From Gammaproteobacteria bacterium (lineage in GTDB: Bacteria; Pseudomonadota; Gammaproteobacteria; Pseudomonadales; Oceanobacteraceae): a stretch of 64,000 nucleotides of DNA. The stretch is taken from the NCBI GenBank assembly GCA_013373125.1, contig JABXIK010000024.1:26392-90391 (forward strand), given 5' to 3'. The translations under genes were made by a program, and so were the position numbers. A model generated the notes under the pieces. That model had not been told where the DNA came from. It was given only the letters and a program-made list of their open reading frames with translations, and searched no databases. Shown one piece after another: positions 16,734 through 24,831 of this stretch. Position 1 is the first letter of the stretch, and each line of letters starts with the position of its first letter.

Positions 16734-17696
16734 ATGCTCGATACCAAACCTTTGCTGATAGCTCGCGAGTTCCCTGCGATTAAACGCCAAGCCCTTGAGA
16801 TTTTACAAGTGAATTTGGGTTATTTGTGTAACCTGAGCTGCACCCATTGCCATGTGAATGCCGGGCCTCGTCGCACCGAATTAATGGACGAGGCTACCAT
16901 TCAGTTGGTGCTGGATGTTATTAAATCCAGAGGCGTGAAAACCTTAGACTTAACCGGTGGTGCACCGGAGATGAATCCACATTTTCGCTACCTAGTGACA
17001 GAGGCTCGTAAGTTGGGTTGTGAGGTGATTGATCGTTGTAATATTACTATCTTGTCCGAGCCTGGCTATGAGGATTTGGCGCAGTTTTTAGCGGATCAAA
17101 AGGTAAAAGTGGTGGCATCATTACCGTGTTACACCCAAGAGAATGTGGATGCACAGCGCGGTAAAGGCGTATTTGATAGCAGCATTAAAGGCTTGCATGA
17201 CTTAAATGCTTTGGGTTTTGGAAAAGCAGGCACAGGGTTGGAATTGGATTTGGTGTACAACCCAGGTGGTGCGTTTTTACCGCCGTCGCAACAATCGCTA
17301 GAGCAAGATTATAAGCAACGATTGATGGACGATTGGGGGATTGAGTTTAATCAGCTATACACGATCACGAATATGCCCATTTCGCGTTTTGGCTCTATGT
17401 TGGTATCCAAAGGTCAGTTCAATGATTACATGCAGTTGTTAATTGATAATTACCATGAGAAAAATTTAGACACAGTGATGTGTCGTAATACGGTCAGTGT
17501 GGATTATCAGGGTTATTTATACGATTGCGACTTTAACCAAATGTTGGCCATGCCATGCGAACACAAAGATCACAGCCCGCGTCATATACAAGATTTACTA
17601 AGTAGTGATCTTGCTGGTGAAAATATTGTAGTGGCGGGTCACTGTTTTGGTTGTACCGCAGGGGCAGGATCGTCTTGCGGTGGGGCTTTGTCTTAA
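16734..17696 (+). CDS. arsS: ArsS-like radical SAM protein (arsenosugar type)
   Basis: A 320-aa radical SAM enzyme of the ArsS family, linked to arsenosugar biosynthesis. The 4Fe-4S/SAM motif CNLSCTHC lies at about 32-39 in the family phrase LGYLCNLSCTHCHVNAGP, with LTGGAPEMNPHF following. A Cys-rich C-terminal domain has CRNT, YDCDFNQML and a final HCFGCTAGAGSSCGG. Some family members are described as selenoproteins; here the residues are ordinary Cys codons and the stop is TAA. The ATG at 16734 is preferred (GAGG 5 bp before; starts MLDTKP like relatives), although the frame runs back to a TTG at 16653. The two glycosyltransferases follow at once. Confidence 0.87.
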   Translation: MLDTKPLLIAREFPAIKRQALEILQVNLGYLCNLSCTHCHVNAGPRRTELMDEATIQLVLDVIKSRGVKTLDLTGGAPEMNPHFRYLVTEARKLGCEVIDRCNITILSEPGYEDLAQFLADQKVKVVASLPCYTQENVDAQRGKGVFDSSIKGLHDLNALGFGKAGTGLELDLVYNPGGAFLPPSQQSLEQDYKQRLMDDWGIEFNQLYTITNMPISRFGSMLVSKGQFNDYMQLLIDNYHEKNLDTVMCRNTVSVDYQGYLYDCDFNQMLAMPCEHKDHSPRHIQDLLSSDLAGENIVVAGHCFGCTAGAGSSCGGALS

Positions 17697-17699
17697 TTT

Positions 17700-18374
17700 A
17701 TGAGTCGTTTTAATGTCTCTATTATTGTTCCGGTTTTTAATGAAGCGGATCAACTTACTCCATTAATGAATCGTTTGCGCTTACTGCAAGATCGCGTGAC
17801 AGAAATCATCATTGTAGATGGTGGCAGTGATGATGGATCGTTTGAAAAACTGTCGAGCGAGTTTCAGGTGATTCAAGCGGAAAAAGGCCGTGCTAATCAA
17901 ATGAATGCAGGTGCCGCACAAGCCACATCCACTTGGTTGATTTTTTTGCATGCCGATACACATTTATCACCGTCTCATATTAATGACATGATTAGTTTAG
18001 CCAGTTTGTCGCAATGGGGGCGGTTTGATGTGAAGTTGGATGATAGTGCCTGGGCATTTCGTATCATTGAATGGTTCATTAACAGACGTTCTAGTCTGAC
18101 ATCCATTGCCACTGGTGATCAATGTATCTTTGTGCGCAAACGTTTCTTTGATGAACTGGGTGGTTATGCATCATTACCCTTAATGGAAGATGTGGAATTT
18201 TGTAAGCGTGCGAAACGCCAAGCAAAGCCTGTGTGTTTACGTAAAGCGGTGACAACCTCCGCACGACGCTGGCAACAGTTTGGTGTGTTGAAGACGGTTC
18301 TACTAATGTGGAAATTACGCTTATATTTTTGGTTAGGTGTTTCGGCTGATGATCTTGCAAAACAGTATAGATAG
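17700..18374 (+). CDS. Family 2 glycosyltransferase (arsenosugar type)
   Basis: A 224-aa GT2-fold transferase of the short TIGR04283 type. It shows VSIIVPVFNEADQL at the N-terminus, the nucleotide-binding IIIVDGGSDDGS (about 37-48), the catalytic-site FLHADTHL and the acceptor-side LMEDVEFCKR. It starts 3 bp after arsS and would belong to the same transcript. The likely role is sugar transfer in arsenosugar or a related compound, inferred from neighbours. No arsenic methyltransferase (ArsM) is seen in this window. Confidence 0.85.
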   Translation: MSRFNVSIIVPVFNEADQLTPLMNRLRLLQDRVTEIIIVDGGSDDGSFEKLSSEFQVIQAEKGRANQMNAGAAQATSTWLIFLHADTHLSPSHINDMISLASLSQWGRFDVKLDDSAWAFRIIEWFINRRSSLTSIATGDQCIFVRKRFFDELGGYASLPLMEDVEFCKRAKRQAKPVCLRKAVTTSARRWQQFGVLKTVLLMWKLRLYFWLGVSADDLAKQYR

Positions 18375-18383
18375 GTTGGGTCT

Positions 18384-19019
18384 GTGTTAGATTTTATTGT
18401 TATTCAATTTGCTAAATATCCTCAATTAGGGAAAGTGAAAACGCGTCTTGCTCCTGATATAGGTGACGCTAATTGTTTAAAGCTGCATTATGAGTTAATG
18501 CAGCATACCCATGATACGCTTGCTGATTTTGTTAACGCTCGATCTGATATAAATGGCTTAGCTGTATTGTTTCTTGATCAATTGGGTCAAGACGAGGTTG
18601 TGAGTAATATTGCAGGTGTTACACCTATCTTGCTTCAAAGAGGGGAGGATCTTGGTGAAAAGATGGCGAATGCTTTGGCTTGGGGATTAAAACGTGCAAA
18701 TAGAGTTTGCATTGTGGGGAGTGACTGTCCTGTGTTGACAGAGGCCGAATTATCACAAGCATTTGCTGTTTTAAGTGATAACGACAACGTCTTCATTACA
18801 GCTGAAGATGGCGGTTATGTTTTAGTTGGGGCTAGTCAATTAAATAGAGCCGTTTTTGCTGATGTCCCCTGGGGGAGTGGGCAAGTTATGGAAGTGACCC
18901 TTAAACGGTTATCTGAAAATCATGTTAAATCAGAAATATTAGGGCCGTTGTGGGATGTGGATCGAATTGAAGACTATCAGCGTCTTTTGAGTGTGATGTC
19001 AAATTGGCCAAGCCATTAA
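18384..19019 (+). CDS. DUF2064 glycosyltransferase (TIGR04282 type)
   Basis: A 211-aa protein of the DUF2064/TIGR04282 GT-A family, starting from GTG. Nucleotide-sugar-binding signatures are FAKYPQLGKVKTRLAP (about 9-24), IVGSDCPVL and the late WGSGQVMEVTLKRL. It is the third gene of the arsS cassette, 9 bp after the previous one, and ends before a terminator. Proteins of this type often pair with the TIGR04283 transferase. The exact product is unknown. Confidence 0.82.
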   Translation: MLDFIVIQFAKYPQLGKVKTRLAPDIGDANCLKLHYELMQHTHDTLADFVNARSDINGLAVLFLDQLGQDEVVSNIAGVTPILLQRGEDLGEKMANALAWGLKRANRVCIVGSDCPVLTEAELSQAFAVLSDNDNVFITAEDGGYVLVGASQLNRAVFADVPWGSGQVMEVTLKRLSENHVKSEILGPLWDVDRIEDYQRLLSVMSNWPSH

Positions 19020-19040
19020 ATTTACAATCTCGTCAAAAAT

Positions 19041-19070
19041 AAAAAAGGCCAGAAAATTCTGACCTTTTTT
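19041..19070. terminator. Bidirectional terminator
   Basis: AAAAAAGG-C-CAGAA pairs with TTCTG-A-CCTTTTTT, apart from one internal mismatch. It lies between the convergent arsenosugar cassette and ycgR. Confidence 0.85.
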
Positions 19071-19086
19071 ATGAGTATTAGGAGCG

Positions 19087-19860
19087 CTACTCTGCTTCAT
19101 TTGGCTGTTTAGCTTCTTCTTGTTGTTTTTTCTTTTCAGCCTCAGCTTGTTGTTTGCGTTGCTCTTCGTATTGCAGGTTGTTTACCAGTTGTTCTACATA
19201 ACGCTGTTTCATACCACTTAAGGGTTGAAATGAGAAACCGCAAAATGTGAGATCTTTTTCTTCATTGTAAACAGCATGGCGTGCATCTAAACCACAGTCC
19301 ATGGATTCATCACCCACATGCAAGGTGCTTTCATCATAGTTGGTCACGGCTTTAAGTTTGTCGGTGATGTTGCCTTTAAAATAGGCTTTGAAGCCAGAGC
19401 CAGAAATGTCTTGCAAGCGGCCTTTATAAATCTGTTTATCTTCGCTGGAACGGAATACGCAGTACACGCTGTAAGTACGGGGCACCATGGCACGATAGGC
19501 ATTGCGACGTTGTAAGTACAATAGGCGGATAGGAAATTTGGCTATGTATTCTTGGTTTTGTGGGCGAAATTTTAAACCGCCTTCTACAAAGAATTTCACC
19601 AGTATGCCGCGGAAATCTGCGATGAGTTCTAAGCGTTTGCCCCGTTGTAAAATGTCATTGCCAGCATCGGGTACAAGCTTATCAAACGCGAAAGCTTTGG
19701 ATTTTAAATCTACCTTGGTGATGGCGGTGGCGAAGGCTTCATCTTTGCCTTCAAAGCGCGCGGTTAACTTGGGCGCATAGCGGATTAGGCGTTGAATCGC
19801 ACGATAGATTTCTTCTGGGCTTTCGAGGTAGTTTTCGTTTTTTTCTTCAGCTTGTTCCAT
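19087..19860 (-). CDS. ycgR: Flagellar brake protein, PilZ domain (YcgR)
   Basis: A 257-aa c-di-GMP effector that slows or stops flagellar rotation when the second messenger is high. The N-terminal YcgR domain is followed by PilZ with the two ligand motifs RRNAYR (about 138-143) and DISGSGF (about 168-174). The C-terminal 40 residues form a Glu/Lys/Gln-rich helix (QQAEAEKKKQQEEAK), an unusual charged tail that could be a coiled coil. It lies 58 bp downstream of flgN on the same strand and probably shares the flgM sigma28 promoter. Confidence 0.9.
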   Translation of the reverse strand: MEQAEEKNENYLESPEEIYRAIQRLIRYAPKLTARFEGKDEAFATAITKVDLKSKAFAFDKLVPDAGNDILQRGKRLELIADFRGILVKFFVEGGLKFRPQNQEYIAKFPIRLLYLQRRNAYRAMVPRTYSVYCVFRSSEDKQIYKGRLQDISGSGFKAYFKGNITDKLKAVTNYDESTLHVGDESMDCGLDARHAVYNEEKDLTFCGFSFQPLSGMKQRYVEQLVNNLQYEEQRKQQAEAEKKKQQEEAKQPNEAE

Positions 19861-19918
19861 GACAATCGTCTATCTTGCTTGAATTAAAAAATGGGGGCAG
19901 GTCTACCACCAAGTCAGG

Positions 19919-20404
19919 TTAGGCTTCACCTAAACGTTGGCGTTGACTATGTCCTTGTGCCGCGCCACTTCCGTTATATAAGTTTGGCTCATTTTTGCCG
20001 CCATGCAAGATTTTCAACAAGTTACGATTGCGTTGCTGATTATGGTAGATGACGATGCCATTGCGTTCATTAATGGCAATAACATCTTCAAAGCCTTGTT
20101 TTAGGCTGTGCCATTGAGAGGTTAAGCGTTCGTGCTCGGATTGAGGAAACGAGGCGATCAAGGTAAGCAGGCCTTGCTCCGAGCCTTCTAACTCATGCTG
20201 CAGTAAAAAGTCTAAGCGTCGATTTACATGAGCTTGATACGTTTTCAATGCAGTGACTTTTTTTGGGGTAATGCTTTCGATAGCCAGAATGTCACGGTCC
20301 AATAATGCAGCAGACTCTTCTTCAAGTACCTTTTGAAGATGAGACAAGGCGGATTGCTCGTCATCAAATAAACAATTCACATCTTTTAGTGCTGGCAGTG
20401 ACAT
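19919..20404 (-). CDS. flgN: Flagella synthesis chaperone FlgN
   Basis: A 161-aa, mostly helical cytoplasmic chaperone for the hook-filament junction proteins FlgK and FlgL. Typical features are an N-terminal coiled coil rich in Leu and Glu (LQKVLEEESAALLDRD) and the conserved phrase INERNGIVI with NLLKILHGG near the C-terminus. AAGGA precedes the ATG by 6 bp. It follows flgM by 10 bp. Confidence 0.9.
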   Translation of the reverse strand: MSLPALKDVNCLFDDEQSALSHLQKVLEEESAALLDRDILAIESITPKKVTALKTYQAHVNRRLDFLLQHELEGSEQGLLTLIASFPQSEHERLTSQWHSLKQGFEDVIAINERNGIVIYHNQQRNRNLLKILHGGKNEPNLYNGSGAAQGHSQRQRLGEA

Positions 20405-20414
20405 AACTTTCCTT

Positions 20415-20717
20415 TTATTTCAGTAGCTTATCGAATTTAATCATTTGCCCAGCAATACGCTCATAGTCAATTTTGTACTCGTTATTGGCCAATGCGCCTT
20501 TGATACGCTCAACAGCGGCATCGTCAATATCCGGCATTTTGGCTACTTCAGCCTCGATTTGTTGAATCGATTTGGCTTCTGAGCTGAGTTTGACTTGGGC
20601 ACCTGAGGCTTTAGTCTCAGGGGCCTGTTTAGTACTCTGACCCGCCGCAGCGGCTTTTTCGGTGCTACGGGACTGTGTGCCGCCGCCTACACCTGTAGTG
20701 AGTTTGTTAATGTTCAT
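20415..20717 (-). CDS. flgM: Anti-sigma-28 factor FlgM
   Basis: A 100-aa inhibitor of FliA that is exported when the hook is finished, freeing sigma28 for late genes. The N-terminus (MNINKLTTGVGG) is low-complexity and disordered, rich in Ser, Ala and Gln. The C-terminal half carries the sigma-binding helices (VKLSSEAKSIQQIEAEVA, then IKGALANNEYKIDYERIAGQMI). The ATG at 20717, with GGAAGG upstream, is preferred over an in-frame TTG at 20732. Confidence 0.92.
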   Translation of the reverse strand: MNINKLTTGVGGGTQSRSTEKAAAAGQSTKQAPETKASGAQVKLSSEAKSIQQIEAEVAKMPDIDDAAVERIKGALANNEYKIDYERIAGQMIKFDKLLK

Positions 20718-20755
20718 ATGCTTACCTTCCAATAATTAGAGTTCCTCGTAGACCT

Positions 20756-20782
20756 ATAACGGCAGTCTTGAGTAAGGCTTTA
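20756..20782 (-). promoter_or_regulatory. sigma28 (FliA) promoter of flgM-flgN-ycgR
   Basis: On the minus strand TAAAGCCT-N11-GCCGTTAT is close to the FliA consensus TAAAGTTT-N11-GCCGATAA (12 of 16). It ends 38 bp before the flgM start. A long A/T tract (20786-20812) lies immediately upstream and might help RNA polymerase binding. Confidence 0.8.
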
Positions 20783-20811
20783 GGTTTTTTTTAATTTTTT
20801 TTCAAAAAAAC

Positions 20812-21519
20812 TCAAAATTGTACTAAAACCTGCCCCGGAGCTACGACCTTGCCCCTTACGATACGCTCAGATCGGCTGTTTTTTACTCTAATTTGGCGCC
20901 CTTCACGCCCATCATTTAAGGCTTCACCCGGCATTTTGACGCTCATTGCTCCTTTACTAGCAATAATCATGACTTTATCCCCCTTATAAATCATTAAAGC
21001 GGGCAAAATCAGGTAACTATTCAAAATGGTTTGGCCAGCCAAAGCCCTCTTAGATTGTTTTCCTATAACTTGTTCTTTTTTTAGATAATAACCATTGCGC
21101 TGATCGGCTAGGTTTTGCCGTTGAAGGTCTAAATGTGCCTCATCAATCACTTGGTCTTTGGCGAGTGGTTGATTCAAGACGACGATATCGGCAAATAAAT
21201 TGACGTTAGTGGGCACATTTAAGGCCCAGGGACTGGTGTCTTGGCAGGCCACTTTAATATGGCTGCGACCGAGTTCTAGCGGTTGGGGCGCTTCAATGGT
21301 GAGTGGAATCTGGCATGTACTTAGGTTCAAGCGATCGTCCAGATAATTCAGATCAATATCGTATTCATATTCCGCCAACCCCATATTTTCTGCCATAGCG
21401 ATAATCTGCTCCGACAGGTTCTGTTTAAGACTGGCTTCGAGTTGCTCATACCAAGACTGGCTATGTCCAGAACATGACAAGCTGAGCAAAAAGAAAGATA
21501 TAAAAACTCTGTGTATCAC
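20812..21519 (-). CDS. flgA: P-ring assembly chaperone FlgA
   Basis: A 235-aa periplasmic chaperone for FlgI polymerisation into the P ring. The signal peptide (VFISFFLLSLSCSGHSQS) is near the N-terminus, and the SAF/C-terminal domain shows LAGQTILNSYLILPALMIYKGDKVMI and APGQVLVQF at the end. The GTG at 21519 is favoured because AGGA lies 9 bp upstream; an in-frame TTG at 21540 has no ribosome binding site. It diverges from cheV. Confidence 0.9.
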   Translation of the reverse strand: MIHRVFISFFLLSLSCSGHSQSWYEQLEASLKQNLSEQIIAMAENMGLAEYEYDIDLNYLDDRLNLSTCQIPLTIEAPQPLELGRSHIKVACQDTSPWALNVPTNVNLFADIVVLNQPLAKDQVIDEAHLDLQRQNLADQRNGYYLKKEQVIGKQSKRALAGQTILNSYLILPALMIYKGDKVMIIASKGAMSVKMPGEALNDGREGRQIRVKNSRSERIVRGKVVAPGQVLVQF

Positions 21520-21614
21520 TAAAATTTGTCCTATTCTCAATTAAGACAGCGCAATGCAAGGTATTCACACGAGCGTGGCATTTTTTTAACGCTATGCTTT
21601 TGTAATAGGAATGC

Positions 21615-21630
21615 TGCAAAGGGCATGCCG
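21615..21630 (-). promoter_or_regulatory. Candidate sigma54 promoter of flgA
   Basis: On the minus strand CGGCATGCCCTTTGCA has the GG-N10-GC spacing and the TTGCA -12 element of RpoN promoters. It lies about 95 bp before the flgA start. Confidence 0.55.
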
Positions 21631-21685
21631 CTAAAAATGAGTTCATAGCAACTGATATCTGGGTTGTTTCATATGGAGTTTGTAT

Positions 21686-22624
21686 ATGGCCGGGGTACTT
21701 GATTCCGTCGACCAAAGGACCCAACTGGTAGGGGAAAACCGTCTAGAGCTTTTACTTTTTCGCTTAACAGGCCCACAGATTTACGGCATCAATGTGTTTA
21801 AAGTAAAAGAAGTCTTGCAGTGCCCAGCCTTAACCATTTTACCTAAGAGTCACCGTGTGGTGATCGGCGTTGCTCATATTCGTTCCGGTACAATTCCGAT
21901 TATGGATATGGGGCTTGCGACGGGGAATCCTTCGGTGGGTGATCCTAAAGAATGCTTTGTGATCATTACGGAATACAACACAGCGACCCAAGGGTTTTTG
22001 GTCTCTGGGGTTGAGCGTATTGTAAATATGAACTGGGAAGAGATTCATCCACCACCAAAGGGAACAGGTCGTGAGCACTATCTAACAGCTGTGACGGAAG
22101 TGGAAGGCAAACTAGTTGAAATCATTGATGTTGAAAAAATCCTAGCAGAAGTATCGCCAATGGAGGAATCCATCAGTGAAGACATACTTGCCAGTTCACG
22201 CTCTGAAGAAAGTGATGAGGCGCCACGTGTATTAATTGCGGACGATTCTAAGATTGCACGTAAGCAGGTGACTCGTTGCTTAGAAGCATTAGGTGTAGAA
22301 GTTACGGCAAAAAATGATGGTCGTGAAGCGCTGAATCATTTACGAGAAATGGTGGAGTCCGGTGTGAACCCTGCGGATTATTACGCCATGATGATTTCGG
22401 ATATTGAAATGCCTGAAATGGATGGTTATACCTTAACCACGGCGGTACGTAATGACCCGAATATGAACAAAATGCATATTATTTTGCACACATCCTTGAG
22501 TGGCGTGTTCAATCAAAGCATGGTGCAAAAAGTGGGCGCAAATGACTTTATCGCAAAATTTAACCCGGACGTGCTCGCTTCGAAAGTGGCTGAGCAAGTA
22601 AAAGCAGCTAAAAATAAGGCTTAA
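21686..22624 (+). CDS. cheV: Chemotaxis coupling protein CheV
   Basis: A 312-aa protein with a CheW-like domain (about 15-160; GPQIYGINVFKVKEVL, VIGVAHIRSGTIPIMD) and a C-terminal response-regulator receiver (about 182-310). The acidic pair is in VLIADDSKIARK, the phosphoacceptor Asp in ISDIEMPEMDGY and the lysine in IAKFNP. It couples receptors to CheA and adapts signalling. The ATG at 21686 has GGAG upstream; a TTG 6 bp earlier is unlikely. cheR starts 2 bp after its stop. Confidence 0.95.
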   Translation: MAGVLDSVDQRTQLVGENRLELLLFRLTGPQIYGINVFKVKEVLQCPALTILPKSHRVVIGVAHIRSGTIPIMDMGLATGNPSVGDPKECFVIITEYNTATQGFLVSGVERIVNMNWEEIHPPPKGTGREHYLTAVTEVEGKLVEIIDVEKILAEVSPMEESISEDILASSRSEESDEAPRVLIADDSKIARKQVTRCLEALGVEVTAKNDGREALNHLREMVESGVNPADYYAMMISDIEMPEMDGYTLTTAVRNDPNMNKMHIILHTSLSGVFNQSMVQKVGANDFIAKFNPDVLASKVAEQVKAAKNKA

Positions 22625-22626
22625 AT

Positions 22627-23439
22627 ATGGAAATAACCAAGCCAGATTTCGCATTGTTTCGAGATTACTTGGAGCGTGTTTGCGGTATTTTGTTAGGCGA
22701 TAACAAAGAGTATCTGGTATCGAGCCGTTTGCGATCCATCATGAAGGAGCAAGGATTTACTTCTTTGACTGAATTGGTGAAAAAGCTAGAGATGGATTCA
22801 CGCCTAAGGGAAAAAGTCGTGGACGCTATGACCACGAATGAAACCCTTTGGTTTCGTGATTCCCATCCATTTAAAATTTTGCAAGATCGCTTAATTCCGG
22901 AAATTTGCGCCAAGCAAAAAACCTTGGATATTTGGTGTGCAGCGGCGTCTACGGGACAAGAACCTTATTCAATTAGCATGATCATCGAGGAATTTAAGCG
23001 ATCAAACCCAGGCAAATTGACTGGGGAAAAAATCATAGGAACGGATATTTCGAGTAGTGCTCTAGAGTTGGCAAAAAATGGTGTTTATGACCAATTAGCT
23101 CTGGGTCGTGGTATGCCACCTGATTTATTAACTCGATATTTTTCAAAGCACGAAAACAGCTGGAAAGTGAACGCCAATGTCGCAGCACGCATTCAGTATC
23201 GTATGTTGAATTTGTTGCATTCGTATTCATTATTAGGACGTTTTGATATCGTTTTTTGTCGTAACGTTTTAATTTATTTTTCCAGTGATCTCAAAAAAGA
23301 CATTCTTACTCGTATTCATGGCACCCTTAAGCCAGGTGGGTACTTATTCTTAGGTGCCAGTGAAGCCTTGAGTGGCTTACCGGATCTTTATGAAATGGTG
23401 CAATGTAGCCCTGGGATTATTTATCGCCGTAAGGGTTAA
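22627..23439 (+). CDS. cheR: Chemotaxis protein methyltransferase CheR
   Basis: A 270-aa SAM-dependent enzyme that methylates glutamates of chemoreceptors. The helical N-terminal domain (about 10-75) is followed by the Rossmann methyltransferase with TTNETLWFRD, DIWCAAASTGQEPYS (SAM-binding loop), IIGTDISSSAL and FCRNVLIYF. It is coupled with cheV and sits upstream of flgB, as in Pseudomonas and Vibrio. Confidence 0.96.
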   Translation: MEITKPDFALFRDYLERVCGILLGDNKEYLVSSRLRSIMKEQGFTSLTELVKKLEMDSRLREKVVDAMTTNETLWFRDSHPFKILQDRLIPEICAKQKTLDIWCAAASTGQEPYSISMIIEEFKRSNPGKLTGEKIIGTDISSSALELAKNGVYDQLALGRGMPPDLLTRYFSKHENSWKVNANVAARIQYRMLNLLHSYSLLGRFDIVFCRNVLIYFSSDLKKDILTRIHGTLKPGGYLFLGASEALSGLPDLYEMVQCSPGIIYRRKG

Positions 23440-23575
23440 TTCAGCATTTTCATCACAGCACCTTCTGCCTTCAACTCTTAACTGTGTTCTACATTTTTAA
23501 TGTGCGCATTTAGCGTGATGCTTTCATTTCTCCCTTAACTTTTGCTCGATTTTCATTTTCCGCTTTTTCCTAAAA

Positions 23576-23590
23576 CGGCAATGTTTGCCG
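23576..23590. terminator. Weak hairpin, possible cheVR terminator
   Basis: CGGCAA-TGT-TTGCCG is followed by CTTTCT. The stem is only 6 bp and the T-run is short. Its right arm is also part of a TTGCCGCTTT element found near other flagellar promoters. Confidence 0.35.
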
Positions 23591-23646
23591 CTTTCTAATT
23601 CATCTTAAAATACCATAAGTCTCTGAATTAATTGGAAAAAATGTTT

Positions 23647-23662
23647 TGGCATAGGCGTTGCT
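23647..23662 (+). promoter_or_regulatory. sigma54 promoter of flgBCDE
   Basis: TGGCATAGGCGTTGCT matches the RpoN consensus TGGCAC-N5-TTGCT at almost every position, with GG-N10-GC spacing. It is 53 bp upstream of the flgB ATG. Confidence 0.88.
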
Positions 23663-23715
23663 ATTACCTACTCAAGATATCAAACCAAATTGATAACCGA
23701 TTCTGAGAGGCGCAT

Positions 23716-24108
23716 ATGTCCGCATTAGGATTCAAAAATTCGTTAGGCATTCATCCGCAAACCATGCAATTGCGCGCGGCTCGTGCAGAAATCCTTGCGA
23801 ATAACCTAGCTAATGCGGATACCCCACACTACAAAGCACGAGATATGGATTTTAACGCTGTTCTAGAAGGGGAGTCTCGTCGCTCATTGCAAATGAATAC
23901 CACCAACAAATTGCACTTAGAAGGCAACTTGCATACCGAGACGGAATTGTTATTCCGCAATCCATACCAGCCAGCTATTGATGGCAACACGGTTGATACG
24001 CAAATGGAGCAATCCTTCTATACAGAAAATGCATTACGGTATAACGCATCGTTCGAATTTTTAAACAGTAAATTTAATGGGTTGAAAGGGGCCATAAAAG
24101 GCCAGTAA
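23716..24108 (+). CDS. flgB: Flagellar proximal rod protein FlgB
   Basis: A 130-aa rod component spanning the periplasm between the MS ring and distal rod. The N-terminal rod motif ILANNLANADTPHYKARD is at about 32-49 and the C-terminal helix (YNASFEFLNSKFNGLKGAI) is typical. Length is normal. It is the first gene after the sigma54 promoter and has a GAGGCG-type ribosome binding site. Confidence 0.96.
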   Translation: MSALGFKNSLGIHPQTMQLRAARAEILANNLANADTPHYKARDMDFNAVLEGESRRSLQMNTTNKLHLEGNLHTETELLFRNPYQPAIDGNTVDTQMEQSFYTENALRYNASFEFLNSKFNGLKGAIKGQ

Positions 24109-24149
24109 TCCTTAGTTGAATACGCAGTTGAAATGTTAGGAGAATAATA

Positions 24150-24596
24150 ATGTCACTAACCAATGTTTTTAATATTGCAGGCACGGGTATGAATGCTCAA
24201 TCGGTGCGTTTAAACACAACAGCATCGAATATCGCCAATGCGGAAACCGTGAGTTCCAGTATTGATGAAACCTATAAAGCACGTAAACCTTGGTTCAGTG
24301 TGCTGGAAAAAAATTGGTCAAATGTAAAAGGGTTGAATCAAAAATTAGATATCCGTTCGCAAGTCGGCGATGGCGTACAAGTGAAAGGGATTGTGGAAAG
24401 CGATGCACCTTTGAAAAAACGTTACCAGCCATTTCATCCAATGGCGGATGAAGAAGGTTACGTATTGTACCCAAATGTAAATGTGGTGGAGGAGATGACG
24501 GACATGATGAGTTCATCACGTAGTTACCAGATGAATGTGGAAATGATGAAAACCGCTAAGCAAATGTTGCAACGGACATTAACGCTTGGACAATAA
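24150..24596 (+). CDS. flgC: Flagellar proximal rod protein FlgC
   Basis: A 148-aa rod protein with the N-terminal motif TASNIANAETVSSS and the C-terminal signature YPNVNVVEEMTDMMSSSRSY followed by MNVEMMKTAKQMLQRTLTLGQ. Length matches the family. The last 30 or so codons exist a second time just downstream as a decayed copy (24606-24730). Confidence 0.96.
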   Translation: MSLTNVFNIAGTGMNAQSVRLNTTASNIANAETVSSSIDETYKARKPWFSVLEKNWSNVKGLNQKLDIRSQVGDGVQVKGIVESDAPLKKRYQPFHPMADEEGYVLYPNVNVVEEMTDMMSSSRSYQMNVEMMKTAKQMLQRTLTLGQ

Positions 24597-24605
24597 TTAT
24601 TTCGA

Positions 24606-24730
24606 ATGTTGAAGGAAATGACACTGAAAAAATGGGATGAGTTCATCTCGTAGCTACCAAATAAATGTAGAGATGATGAAAACTGATAGGCAGATGTAGC
24701 AACGGACATTAACACTTGGTCAATGATTAT
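24606..24730 (+). pseudogene. Degenerate copy of the flgC 3' end
   Basis: The stretch at 24636-24730 aligns without gaps to 24506-24600 of flgC, exactly 130 bp earlier; most of the 95 bases agree. Translated in the matching frame it reads MSSSRSYQINVEMMKTDRQM-stop-QRTLTLGQ-stop, so one in-frame TAG splits it. The match continues less clearly upstream to about 24606 with small insertions. It has no start and no complete domain, so it is a relic of a partial tandem duplication. Confidence 0.88.
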
Positions 24731-24831
24731 TAGATTTTAATCGAGAACCTAAAAGTTAAAAATTTATATGCAAGTATTAAAGATTAGATAATGGATCGAA
24801 TAGGCATGATTGACATCATCAGGAGTAAATT

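Noticed and set aside
17640..17696. Selenocysteine codon at the end of the ArsS-like protein
   Set aside because: The C-terminal Cys residues use ordinary codons, the stop is TAA, and there is no in-frame TGA or SECIS-like hairpin that I can see.
21627..21634. GCCGCTAA as a sigma28 -10 element for cheV
   Set aside because: No acceptable -35 lies 11 bp upstream, and the sequence overlaps the better sigma54 candidate for flgA.
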